DNA from: an uncultured Prevotella sp.
Lineage (GTDB): Bacteria > Bacteroidota > Bacteroidia > Bacteroidales > Bacteroidaceae
Assembly: GCA_905233825.1 (NCBI GenBank)
Contig: CAJOFE010000019.1
Coordinates: forward strand, 1 to 63,681
Direction of reading: 5' to 3'
Length of the DNA stretch: 63,681 nt
The notes beneath the pieces were generated by a model. It saw only the letters and a list, made by a program, of their open reading frames with translations, was not told the origin of the DNA and did no database searches. Position numbers and translations under genes: made by a program. Shown piece after piece: positions 9,792-17,149 of this stretch. Within the stretch, counting starts at the first letter, position 1, and each line of letters begins with the position of its first letter.

Positions 9792-10646
9792 TCAGTGCCA
9801 TTCCTCAAATATTGAAATTGTACCACCCTTCCCGTTATTTGTATGATTAGTTTCGACGCTAATTCTATTACCGTTAGACCATTTAAGTACGTAAGTGCCA
9901 TTCTCATATTTCTCACTCAGACTATTAACGTCTGTTTCAAGTTGATAAAAAGCTCTATCGTTAAATACTTGAATAGTAGTCCACTCACCTGCCATATTAT
10001 ATGAACGGACTATTATCACAGAAGTACCCTGCCCATAAGGAACGACATTATCATCTCTAATAACGCAGTTCTTATATACATATTCAATACTATTTCTGCC
10101 TTCCCCATAACTTACCGACTTAAAGCCATGAGTTTGCTCAAGCTTACTTAAATTCCCATTCGTTTTCAGAATGTCGACAAAGGAAATGAGGTCGGTCAGC
10201 AATTCGGGATTGATGCCCCTTTTTTTAAGTATATTCTTCGCTTTCTGCTTTTGGCCAAAGTAATCGTCAATGACCCACTTCCCATTTTCAAGAACGAGGT
10301 CCAAGTTCACTTTTTCAACCGTTACTGTTCCATCACAATCAATTCTCAATTCTTCAACTGCTTTGGCAGTATTCGCTGTAATGTTTGATACACTAATAAT
10401 ACGGCTGCTTTTCAAATCTGCCTCTGTACCACAGTCGCTAACATAATCAAGTTCATTAGGCCAATCACCAACTTGCAATTTTGGAACATTCCTATTCCAC
10501 AATTCTGCCAAATAGTTTAACTCTCGTGAATAGGTGTCCTTGAAGTTTGCCTTCACTCCCTGTTCTGTGTGTAGCCGGTCTGCCGTTTGGGCGTTCATGC
10601 TCATAGTAAAAAACAATGCCGCCATGATAAACAAGCCTCTTTTCAT
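9792..10646 (-). CDS. Secreted DUF3828-like protein
   Basis: 284 residues from the chosen ATG at 10646, which opens a clean signal peptide (MKRGLFIMAALFFTMSMNAQ); an upstream in-frame ATG at 10703 lies in the duplicated leader and is less likely. The central motif VSNITANTAKAVEE and LVLENGKWVIDDYFG is shared with the 908-residue neighbour and resembles DUF3828. The C-terminal ~110 residues are a beta-rich domain with a final SIFEEWH. Predicted periplasmic or extracellular; no known activity. It lies between the EVE gene and the long secreted-protein gene, same strand. Confidence 0.8.
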   Translation of the reverse strand: MKRGLFIMAALFFTMSMNAQTADRLHTEQGVKANFKDTYSRELNYLAELWNRNVPKLQVGDWPNELDYVSDCGTEADLKSSRIISVSNITANTAKAVEELRIDCDGTVTVEKVNLDLVLENGKWVIDDYFGQKQKAKNILKKRGINPELLTDLISFVDILKTNGNLSKLEQTHGFKSVSYGEGRNSIEYVYKNCVIRDDNVVPYGQGTSVIIVRSYNMAGEWTTIQVFNDRAFYQLETDVNSLSEKYENGTYVLKWSNGNRISVETNHTNNGKGGTISIFEEWH

Positions 10647-10654
10647 TGTCGTAT

Positions 10655-10703
10655 ATTTAGTTGTTAATAAGTCAGTTATACTCACTTTTATTCTAGGTAT
10701 CAT
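10655..10703 (-). repeat. First copy of duplicated leader
   Basis: Matches 9716-9763 (see that entry). It sits immediately 5' of the DUF3828-like gene, 15 nt after the EVE stop. Since both copies precede genes for paralogous proteins, the repeat is best read as the trace of a tandem duplication rather than as a mobile element. Confidence 0.6.
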
Positions 10704-10717
10704 TAGTCAATAGTTCG

Positions 10718-11122
10718 TTAAATATAATCTTTAAAATATCCTTTCTTAATACCTTCAAGTTTCTGCATGCCTTGAACTCCACCAAGGCCATTATAGCTTA
10801 ATCCTTTAAATGACAGTCTATCATCATTAGGCAACTCCTTCTCTAAAACAAGTCGAAAATAACAATCTCTCTTCTTTCCCTTTTCATAAACAGATTTATC
10901 TAACCAGAGCTCTTCATTGTCTGTGGTTTCTGTGAAAGACAAATTGATACATTTAACTCTCATTAGGTATTTAACAGCACCTACAGGTTTCGAAATATAA
11001 ACAAAAACGACATCTCCCACTTCAACCTTTTTGGTTTGAGTCCAATCAACATATCCATATTTCTTAAGACACTCATCTAATTGAAACTTCTTGCTTCCAG
11101 AACTAAGTAACCATGTGTTCAT
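10718..11122 (-). CDS. EVE-domain (PUA-like) protein
   Basis: 134 residues forming a single EVE domain: NTWLLSSGSKKFQLDE start, VGDVVFVYIS strand, then LMRVKC and CYFRLVLE. EVE domains are PUA-like folds that bind modified bases in nucleic acids and are often linked to restriction or modification-sensing systems; here no restriction enzyme or McrB-type partner is adjacent. Cytoplasmic (no signal). It follows the candidate structured RNA and its terminator by about 30 nt, and I see no -7 box between them, so it may depend on read-through. No SD-like sequence is obvious before ATG. Confidence 0.85.
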   Translation of the reverse strand: MNTWLLSSGSKKFQLDECLKKYGYVDWTQTKKVEVGDVVFVYISKPVGAVKYLMRVKCINLSFTETTDNEELWLDKSVYEKGKKRDCYFRLVLEKELPNDDRLSFKGLSYNGLGGVQGMQKLEGIKKGYFKDYI

Positions 11123-11155
11123 ACTTTATAGTTTTTAGTTAGTAGATTAAGACAA

Positions 11156-11394
11156 CAAAAAAGAAGTGTGAGCCTCTCAGCTAACCCGCTGGAAGGCCTT
11201 CGACTGCCTGAAAGATAGATTAGAAGAAACAGCTCACACCCTTGTATGACGTATGATGGCATAAGCCATTACTATCATTACAAAGGAAAGAACGTTCTTG
11301 CCTTTCCAATCTTTCACGGGTAAGTTGTCGAAGTTTACCAGCCGGAAAAAGCTAAACGCTTCCTATGTCATGTCATGACGGATTTTCCGTCACG
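11156..11394 (-). ncRNA. Candidate structured RNA or long 5' leader with terminator
   Basis: A gene-free ~240 nt stretch between the kinase and EVE genes. On the minus strand it starts just after a TATCTTTG box (11406-11399) and ends in a stem GTGTGAGC (11239-11232) / GCTCACAC (11173-11166) followed by TTCTTTTTT, a Rho-independent terminator. Inside are further stems: TGACGG/CCGTCA, GGTAA/TTACC, GGAAAG/CTTTCC, ATGGC/GCCAT and CTAATC/GGTTAG. It does not look like tmRNA, SRP RNA or RNase P RNA. It could be a free small RNA or an attenuator controlling the downstream EVE gene. Confidence 0.5.
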
Positions 11395-11398
11395 GCTA

Positions 11399-11454
11399 CA
11401 AAGATAAGCATTTTTTCTGAAACGACGTTCATTTGTGAGCTGTTTTTTTTCATT
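11399..11454 (-). promoter_or_regulatory. Promoter with AACGTCGTT element, upstream of the candidate RNA
   Basis: A -7 box TATCTTTG (11406-11399) has, 14 nt upstream, the element AACGTCGTT (11429-11421) inside a ~30 nt block that ends in an A-rich run. The same block recurs before the regulator gene at 13316-13369 with the same 14 nt spacing. A canonical -33 TTTG is missing, so the element may be an activator site or replace it. A further TATCTTTG lies at 11491-11484. Confidence 0.5.
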
Positions 11455-11544
11455 GAGATTCCATTTTTGTTTATTTTGCGGGGCAAAGATACGGAAAAGA
11501 AATGAAAAATGGAAGAAAAAGCGTAACCATTTCTTCCATTTTAC

Positions 11545-12672
11545 TTATTTTCCCTGCCCATTACGCTGCATTTGATAGAAGATACTGTCACGCAATTGCT
11601 GGAAATAATCGCTGGTCTTGATAAGGATGTTAGTGGAATACTGTGGATAGGAGGCCCGTAATTGAAATGCGAGTTCCATAGCCTGTTCATCGAAGCGGCG
11701 GTGGGTTTCATACCAGCTGTTTGTGGGGAGTGAGTCGACGTAGGTGGCAATGGTCATGGAGCAAAGGGAATCTAAACCTTGACGAAGCCGAACATCAACG
11801 GCCTCCCAGGGAATAGTCTCCTGAATGTTGTTTTCAGTAGTGATAAAAGACTCTTCTTTAGAAGTCCTTTTTAACCACAACCATAATGACGTCATTACAA
11901 CTAACGCGAGTAGTATCGGCAGCAGTATAGAGAGGGTTTTGGTGCGACGAAAACAGGCAGCCTTCAGATTATCAATAGATGCATAACGGTCTGCCATGTC
12001 ATCGGCAGTACAGCGGGCTATCACATGATTATATATATGGCGATGGGGCAGTTGGTCAAGTATTTTGCCGATGGCGTAGATGTCGGTACGGACATCTACT
12101 TTTGCCACTACCCCTTGCTTTTCTTCACTACCAGCGGGAAGTTGTTCTGGAGCAGCAAAGGCGGGAGTGCGCCCCGTAGTATCGGTAAAGGTATCAGTAA
12201 GACAACAGCCCAGATCAATGAGCTTCACATCGTCGCCAATATGGGTCAGCAGGATATTATCGGGTTTCAGGTCTAAGTGGAGCACTTGATGGCTATGCAG
12301 ATAGCCGACAGCATCGAGTAGCTGATGAATGAACTTATTGACATTCTTACGACTATGGAAATAGTCTGGCTGACGAGCCATGCGCTGGGTTAGTGTCTCA
12401 CCATCGACATACTCCATCAGGATGCCGTCATCGTCGAAAGAGATATAACGTACCAGGTTGGGATGCTCCAAGCGGTAGCCGGTCTCAAACTCTTTTCGAA
12501 ATGCTTCTTGATAGCGCGGATCGGCAGCATACTGGGGCTTCAGCCGCTTCAGAAAGTGCAGTTTGCCATAGAGCTTAACGCAGAAAGCATCGCAGGTGGC
12601 TCCCTGCGACTCCACCTGTTCCATACTGTCGAAACGGAACTGACTGTTGGTAAACTGCGATGACTCCATCAT
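11545..12672 (-). CDS. Transmembrane Ser/Thr protein kinase
   Basis: 375 residues. Cytoplasmic eukaryotic-type kinase domain about 14-245: ATP lysine K42 (FLKRL), helix-C glutamate about E61, catalytic loop HLDLKPDN at 132-139 (HLD instead of HRD, so the arginine that reads activation-loop phosphorylation is absent), DLG at 153-155 (for DFG) and APE at 174-176. All catalytic residues are present, so it should be active. One membrane helix at about 247-267 leads to a ~105-residue outside domain without a recognised sensor fold (no PASTA). It follows the putative regulator gene by 30 nt and precedes the secreted-protein genes, suggesting control of envelope functions; the substrate is unknown. 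Confidence 0.9.
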   Translation of the reverse strand: MMESSQFTNSQFRFDSMEQVESQGATCDAFCVKLYGKLHFLKRLKPQYAADPRYQEAFRKEFETGYRLEHPNLVRYISFDDDGILMEYVDGETLTQRMARQPDYFHSRKNVNKFIHQLLDAVGYLHSHQVLHLDLKPDNILLTHIGDDVKLIDLGCCLTDTFTDTTGRTPAFAAPEQLPAGSEEKQGVVAKVDVRTDIYAIGKILDQLPHRHIYNHVIARCTADDMADRYASIDNLKAACFRRTKTLSILLPILLALVVMTSLWLWLKRTSKEESFITTENNIQETIPWEAVDVRLRQGLDSLCSMTIATYVDSLPTNSWYETHRRFDEQAMELAFQLRASYPQYSTNILIKTSDYFQQLRDSIFYQMQRNGQGK

Positions 12673-12702
12673 GGACAGGAATTATAATAATGATGATTCC
12701 TT

Positions 12703-13254
12703 TCAGAAGACTTTGAGCGACTGCAAGCCTGAGACGCGGCCTGCTGTGAACGGGCCTATCGACTTACCATCGCGCCACACGTTAACGACCAACAACGGAT
12801 GATGGAGTACGAAGTTGAGAATCTCCAACTCGTCGCTAACCAATAGTTTACTATTGATGCTCTCTTCAACACGGTAATGATTATCACCAAGATAGCGCAG
12901 TCTGACTATACGGTCAGGCAAATAGGCAATCTCTACAACAGCCTCTGCAGGAAGATCAACAGAACGAATTTCTTCATCTGGAGCGTCGAAGCCGGAATTA
13001 CCCTTGTCTTCAATCTTCGCCAACTCATCCCAATGGGCATATCCCAGATAGCGAGCTATGGCGTCGAGGGTAGTAGCATGTGGCGTGCGTTCGTCAGCTG
13101 CAAAGCCCAACAAGCGTTTCAACGTGGTGGCCCCTACCCTCACTCCTGTCTTGCTTTCGATGTCGAGTGAAAGATATTCACAATCGGAAGGCAGGCGAAT
13201 GCCATGCTTCGCCTTGCTTTCCAGTAGTTCTATGATATGAAGTGGTAATTTCAT
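12703..13254 (-). CDS. Putative DNA-binding regulator paired with the kinase
   Basis: 183 residues, cytoplasmic. The N-terminal ~80 residues (TTLKRLLGF, then HATTLDAIARYLGYAHWDEL) form short helices spaced like a helix-turn-helix of a kind I recall in several uncharacterised Bacteroidetes proteins. The C-terminal part (about 105-183) is beta-rich and ends GRVSGLQSLKVF; it could be a ligand or partner domain. It is the first gene of a two-gene unit with the Ser/Thr kinase (30 nt apart), so it is a plausible phosphorylation target. DNA binding is inferred. Confidence 0.7.
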   Translation of the reverse strand: MKLPLHIIELLESKAKHGIRLPSDCEYLSLDIESKTGVRVGATTLKRLLGFAADERTPHATTLDAIARYLGYAHWDELAKIEDKGNSGFDAPDEEIRSVDLPAEAVVEIAYLPDRIVRLRYLGDNHYRVEESINSKLLVSDELEILNFVLHHPLLVVNVWRDGKSIGPFTAGRVSGLQSLKVF

Positions 13255-13315
13255 ACGTCACAAGTTCGTAGAACTTCATTTTTACAAATTGTAAATTACA
13301 AATAATTATTTTCCG

Positions 13316-13369
13316 CAAAGGTAAGAATTATTATGCAAACGACGTTCATTTATGAGCTATTTTTTTCAA
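13316..13369 (-). promoter_or_regulatory. Promoter of regulator-kinase unit with AACGTCGTT element
   Basis: TACCTTTG (13323-13316) with AACGTCGTT at 13346-13338, spacer 14 nt, preceded by AGCTCATAAATG. This is the same arrangement as at 11399-11454. AACG-A-CGTT is a palindrome with a central base, as expected for a dimer-binding site. Confidence 0.5.
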
Positions 13370-13382
13370 TTTCATGTTATTT

Positions 13383-13440
13383 TCATAAACAGACCTGGCC
13401 ATAGTGCTGCATTTGACGGAATACGCGGCAAATGCTTACT
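13383..13440 (-). pseudogene. Possible remnant resembling the kinase C-terminus
   Basis: Minus-strand reading gives FRQMQHYGQVCL then stop, close to the kinase end FYQMQRNGQGK, with the identical 10-mer CAAATGCAGC. It lies directly before the duplicated AACGTCGTT block, as the real kinase end does at 11545. This fits a partial tandem duplication. The match is short, so chance is possible. Confidence 0.3.
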
Positions 13441-13626
13441 CCTCAAAGTAATCCCCGTGCCTTTGTAACTGTCAGTCTTTCTTTTTCGCGTCGAGATGAT
13501 TGATAAAGCTGTAATTGCAATAGTTTTATGATAAAGTTTCGTAATAGTGGGCTCAAAAATACTGATAGTTCATTATTTATCATTAAATTTGCAGACATAT
13601 TCAGTTGTTTTTATACCTACTTACTT

Positions 13627-13740
13627 ATGGATAGAAGATATTTAATCAAGAAAGCGACAATGACAGCAGCAGGAGTGGTAGTTGTGTTGCCAGTATTGGA
13701 AATACGGCCCCACAGCGCAACGAGCAGCAAGTGTTCATGA
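13627..13740 (+). CDS. Short ORF with twin-arginine-like signal, possible gene remnant
   Basis: 37 codons: MDRRYLIKKATMTAAGVVVV, then a stop. RRYLIK followed by a hydrophobic run resembles a Tat signal (RRxFLK), but no mature domain follows; the stop is 17 nt before the MATE start. A TAAATTTG box lies at 13584-13591. It may be the 5' stump of a lost Tat-exported protein, or a leader ORF coupled to the transporter. Low confidence that it is a functional gene. The rest of 13441-13626 shows no gene. Confidence 0.3.
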   Translation: MDRRYLIKKATMTAAGVVVVLPVLEIRPHSATSSKCS

Positions 13741-13756
13741 ACTTCATCAGGTAAGA

Positions 13757-15097
13757 ATGCCAGACCACTCCCTGAAACGACAGCTGAAAGTACTCACCAT
13801 CCCAGTATTCATCGAGATGGCACTGGTAATGCTGCTCGGCGCCGTTGATACCGTGATGCTGAGCCGCTACAGCGACAACAGCGTGGCGGCAGTGGGCCTC
13901 GACAACCAGCTCATCTCGCTCGTCTTCCTTGTCTATCAGTTCTTCTCGATGGGTGCCGCCATCCTTTGTGCGCAATACATCGGGGCAGGACTCAGGAAGC
14001 GGCTGGTACAGGTAGTGGGCATGGCGCTGGTGGTGAACCTGATGCTCGGCCTGACGGTAAGCGCCCTACTCTATTTCTATGCCGAGCAACTGCTACAGCT
14101 GATGGGCTTGCGGCCAGAGCTGATGGGCGACGGACTCATCTATTTACGTATCACGGGTGCGCTGTCTTTCTTCCAGGCATTGTCGTTGACGTTCTCAGCC
14201 TCGCTACGGAGTGCTGACAAGGTGGTCTATCCAATGGTGGTGACAGGCATCGTCAATGTGCTGAATATCCTAGGCAACTACGCACTCATCTTCGGACATT
14301 GGGGCTGTCCGCAGCTGGGAGTCGAAGGAGCGGCCATTGCCACTGCCGCCAGCCGAGCTATCGCTATGGTGTTGCTTGCTGCCATCCATTTCAAGGTACA
14401 TATTCCCCGCTTCCCGCTGCACTATTTCCGTCCCATGCCCTGGAAAGAGCTGAAGAACCTGATGTATATCGGCATTCCCGCCATGAGCGAAAACATTTCC
14501 TATTGTCTGTCGCAAGTGGTCATCACCTTCTTCATCAACCAGATCAGCAACGAGGCGCTGGCCACACGAACGTATTGCCACAATATGATTATGTTTGTCT
14601 ATCTCTTCTGCCTCAGCATCACGCAAGGCGGCGACATCCTCGTGGGGCACCTCGTAGGCCAGCGGCGCCATCAAGCGGCTTATGTCCTCGGCAACTATTT
14701 CTTCCGCTGGTCGATGATTATTACGCTCACTGGCTCGGCCATCCTCGCATTGTCTGGCCGAACCATCCTCGGCGCTTTCACAGACAATCAGGAAATCATC
14801 ACGATGGGCGTATGGGTACTCATTATTGACTGGTTTCTGGAGATTGGGCGCACGTCGAATATCTTTGCCGTGGGCACACTTCGTGCTACTGGTGATGCTG
14901 TCTATCCCGTTGTCATCGCCATCATCTTCAACTGGAGCATCGCCGTGGGGCTGAGCTACGTCATCGGCATCCCGCTGGGTTACGGTCTCGTCGGCATGTG
15001 GGTCGGCTTTGCCCTTGATGAGAATATCCGCGGCATCATCCTCATGCGTCGTTGGCGGTCAGGAAAGTGGCGATCGAAAGGATTTGTGAAGGATTAA
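13757..15097 (+). CDS. MATE family efflux transporter
   Basis: 446 residues from ATG 13757, which has AGGTAAG just upstream; a longer in-frame start at 13682 adds a non-hydrophobic 25 residues unlike the family. Twelve hydrophobic segments in the two-bundle MATE arrangement are visible, beginning LKVLTIPVFIEMALVMLLGA and VDTVMLSRY, with the second bundle from about YIGIPAMSENISY. MATE proteins export drugs or metabolites in exchange for Na+ or H+; the substrate is not predictable. Encoded on the opposite strand to both neighbouring clusters and ended by a strong hairpin terminator. Confidence 0.92.
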   Translation: MPDHSLKRQLKVLTIPVFIEMALVMLLGAVDTVMLSRYSDNSVAAVGLDNQLISLVFLVYQFFSMGAAILCAQYIGAGLRKRLVQVVGMALVVNLMLGLTVSALLYFYAEQLLQLMGLRPELMGDGLIYLRITGALSFFQALSLTFSASLRSADKVVYPMVVTGIVNVLNILGNYALIFGHWGCPQLGVEGAAIATAASRAIAMVLLAAIHFKVHIPRFPLHYFRPMPWKELKNLMYIGIPAMSENISYCLSQVVITFFINQISNEALATRTYCHNMIMFVYLFCLSITQGGDILVGHLVGQRRHQAAYVLGNYFFRWSMIITLTGSAILALSGRTILGAFTDNQEIITMGVWVLIIDWFLEIGRTSNIFAVGTLRATGDAVYPVVIAIIFNWSIAVGLSYVIGIPLGYGLVGMWVGFALDENIRGIILMRRWRSGKWRSKGFVKD

Positions 15098-15110
15098 TCA
15101 AAGAGCAAAA

Positions 15111-15149
15111 AAGAGGACTCGACCATTTTGTCGAATCCTCTTCTTTTCT
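15111..15149 (+). terminator. Rho-independent terminator after MATE gene
   Basis: Stem AAGAGGACTCGAC / GTCGAATCCTCTT (one mismatch) around loop CATTTT, followed by CTTTTCT. It lies between convergent genes; the reverse side is A-rich rather than a clear U-tract in the other direction. Confidence 0.8.
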
Positions 15150-15190
15150 AGAATCTAATTAACTAAATTACATATGTATTCAAAGCACTT

Positions 15191-17113
15191 TTATTCGTAA
15201 TAGTAGAGCTTCGTTGGTGTAAAACGGTCTCCAGTGAAAAGCAGATGCTCCACATCCAAAGCATCAAGGATCGGGTCGCCACTTAGATTAATTTCCAGCG
15301 TCCAAGTGCCGTCACCATTGTCCTTGAGCAGATCGCTGGTACCAGGCTGGAAGTCGGCGCCAGTCCAAGTGGTACTCCACCAACCTGTGGTCACACGGAT
15401 CTGTGGGTCTGTGGCCTCAAGGTCGAGGTAGAATGTACTGGTCCTGATGACCTCCCACTGATCCATCGGGATGGCATAGATTTCCTCACCAGTGATATGC
15501 TCCACGTTGGCGAAACGATAGGTGCCATTCCAACTGACCGCACCAGCTGAGCCGTCACCCTGCCAGATGACCACCTCGTTGGCGTTGGAGCCGCCTCCTC
15601 CATCTACCCAGATTTCTTCTTTGAAGTAGATTTCAAGCGGTGTGTAGCGGTCTCCAGTGAAGAGCAGATGCTGAACATCCAGCAGTTCAAGAAGTGCAGC
15701 ATCACCGCTCAGATTGATTTCCAGTGTGAAGGTGCCGTCGCCATTGTCAGTTAGGTGCTCATTGCCAGGGAAGATGTCTTCACCAGTCCAGGTGGTACTC
15801 CACCAACCTGTGGTCACACGAATCTGCGGGTCAGTAGCTTCGAGGTCGAGATAGAATGTCTCCGTCTTCATCTTTTTCCAGATATCCATCGGGATGGCGT
15901 AGATTTCCTCACCTGTGACATTCTCTTCGCTCGAGAAGCGGTATTGACTGCTCCAGCTGACTACGCCGGCCGAGCCGTCGCTCTTCCAGATAGAGGTCTT
16001 GACAATCTCAGAGTGGCCACCGCCACCATCTACCCATTCCTGATCTTCGAAGTAAATCTGAATTGGTGTGTACCTATCACCTGTGAAGAGGATATGCTTC
16101 TCAAGCAGTGTAGCAACATAATCTGGATTGTCAGCTACGTTGATTGCGACAGTCCATGTTCCGTCACCATTGTCAGTCAGAAGTTCATTACCAGGTTGGA
16201 TGTCATCCTTCCAGTTCGAATCCCACCAGCCGTTGGTAATACGTACCTGAGGATCAGTTGCCTGAATGTCCAGGTAGAACGTCTCAGTCATCATCCTATC
16301 CCAGATATCCTGTGGAATCTCGGCGATACACTCGTTAGCACCGTCGTGGCCTTCAAGGGCGAAGCGATAGATACCGTTCCAGCTGACTGCGCCAGCACCA
16401 TCGTTTTTCCAGATAATGGTCTTCACCGTCTCCCAATGCCCCTCATCGGCAGCTGGTTCGTAGGTCAGTTCAGGCATAGAAATACTCTGTCCGTCGTAGG
16501 TATGAAGGATGCCCACGAAGGTGCCTTTGTAGATATTCTTCAGCGGGACACGGAAGATGAGGTTGTTGGTGCCTTTGCGATAGAAATCCTGATGGTCGAT
16601 GAGCTGTGGGACAGAGTCTGCATCGAGCAATTCAACAGCGTTGATGAACTCCAGGTCTGTACCAAAAACAGTGATCAGCTCACCTCCTGCGGCTGTCTCG
16701 CCAGGTTGTTTCGAGAATCCTGTCACTTGGGTATGTCCGACGGTTAACGGCAGACGTGACTCAACCTGGCCATTGGCGGAACGCAGGATAATCTTGCCGC
16801 CCTCAGTGGCAATGCCCGATGGTGCGTCCACACGAATCATGTCATCACTGACAATCTCGAAATTGGTCACTTTCGCGCCACCAGGGAATTCTATCTCTGT
16901 AACATCGGTAAAGCCCGAGCCATTGATGGTCATCGGCTGATTGGTAACAACCTTCGTCGGGAAGAACGTCTTGATGCCCAGGCCGGGGTGAGCCGGACCA
17001 TTGTCATCGTCCTCGGTGCATGATGCGAGCATCATGCTAAATGATAAATGACAAATGATAAATAATAAACCTATCAGATGCCGTTTGGTTATCTTGCTAA
17101 TCATATCTTTCAT
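15191..17113 (-). CDS. Surface glycan-binding lipoprotein with three tandem modules
   Basis: 640 residues, lipobox MLASC after a signal encoded by heptamer repeats. Residues about 45-215 contain IPT/TIG-like beta-sandwiches (INGSGFTDVTEIEFPGG, VFGTDLEFINAVEL). The rest is three tandem modules, about residues 235-362, 374-498 and 513-640, each with IWxxDGxxGxVSW, FYLDLEATDPQIRVTTGWW, LTDNGDGTWTLEIN and LLFTGDRYTP. The repeated Trp/aromatic positions suit carbohydrate stacking. Last gene of the susC/susD unit (37 nt or more after susD), the usual place for a SusE/F- or SGBP-type protein. Glycan specificity unknown. Confidence 0.88.
   Translation of the reverse strand: MKDMISKITKRHLIGLLFIICHLSFSMMLASCTEDDDNGPAHPGLGIKTFFPTKVVTNQPMTINGSGFTDVTEIEFPGGAKVTNFEIVSDDMIRVDAPSGIATEGGKIILRSANGQVESRLPLTVGHTQVTGFSKQPGETAAGGELITVFGTDLEFINAVELLDADSVPQLIDHQDFYRKGTNNLIFRVPLKNIYKGTFVGILHTYDGQSISMPELTYEPAADEGHWETVKTIIWKNDGAGAVSWNGIYRFALEGHDGANECIAEIPQDIWDRMMTETFYLDIQATDPQVRITNGWWDSNWKDDIQPGNELLTDNGDGTWTVAINVADNPDYVATLLEKHILFTGDRYTPIQIYFEDQEWVDGGGGHSEIVKTSIWKSDGSAGVVSWSSQYRFSSEENVTGEEIYAIPMDIWKKMKTETFYLDLEATDPQIRVTTGWWSTTWTGEDIFPGNEHLTDNGDGTFTLEINLSGDAALLELLDVQHLLFTGDRYTPLEIYFKEEIWVDGGGGSNANEVVIWQGDGSAGAVSWNGTYRFANVEHITGEEIYAIPMDQWEVIRTSTFYLDLEATDPQIRVTTGWWSTTWTGADFQPGTSDLLKDNGDGTWTLEINLSGDPILDALDVEHLLFTGDRFTPTKLYYYE
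15194..16412 (-). repeat. Three tandem ~380-bp coding repeats
   Basis: DNA copies at about 15194-15574, 15620-15995 and 16030-16412 encode the modules of the glycan-binding protein. Copies two and three are closest, sharing long identical blocks (around TGGTACTCCACCAACCTGTG); copy one has diverged most. Confidence 0.85.
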
Positions 17114-17149
17114 ATTTATTATTCTATTTTCATTTAGACCGTAGGCCGC

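Noticed and set aside
11156..11394. Identification as tmRNA, SRP RNA, RNase P RNA or 6S RNA
   Set aside because: No tag ORF, GGAAG tetraloop domain or RNase P core sequences; the 6S fold could not be shown by eye, so it is left as a candidate of unknown class.
15194..16412. CRISPR-like periodicity
   Set aside because: The repeats are ~380 bp coding modules, not short repeats with unique spacers; no cas genes are present.
15755..16747. 330-codon plus frame opposite the glycan-binding lipoprotein
   Set aside because: Shadow; its internal repetition only mirrors the module repeats of the real gene.
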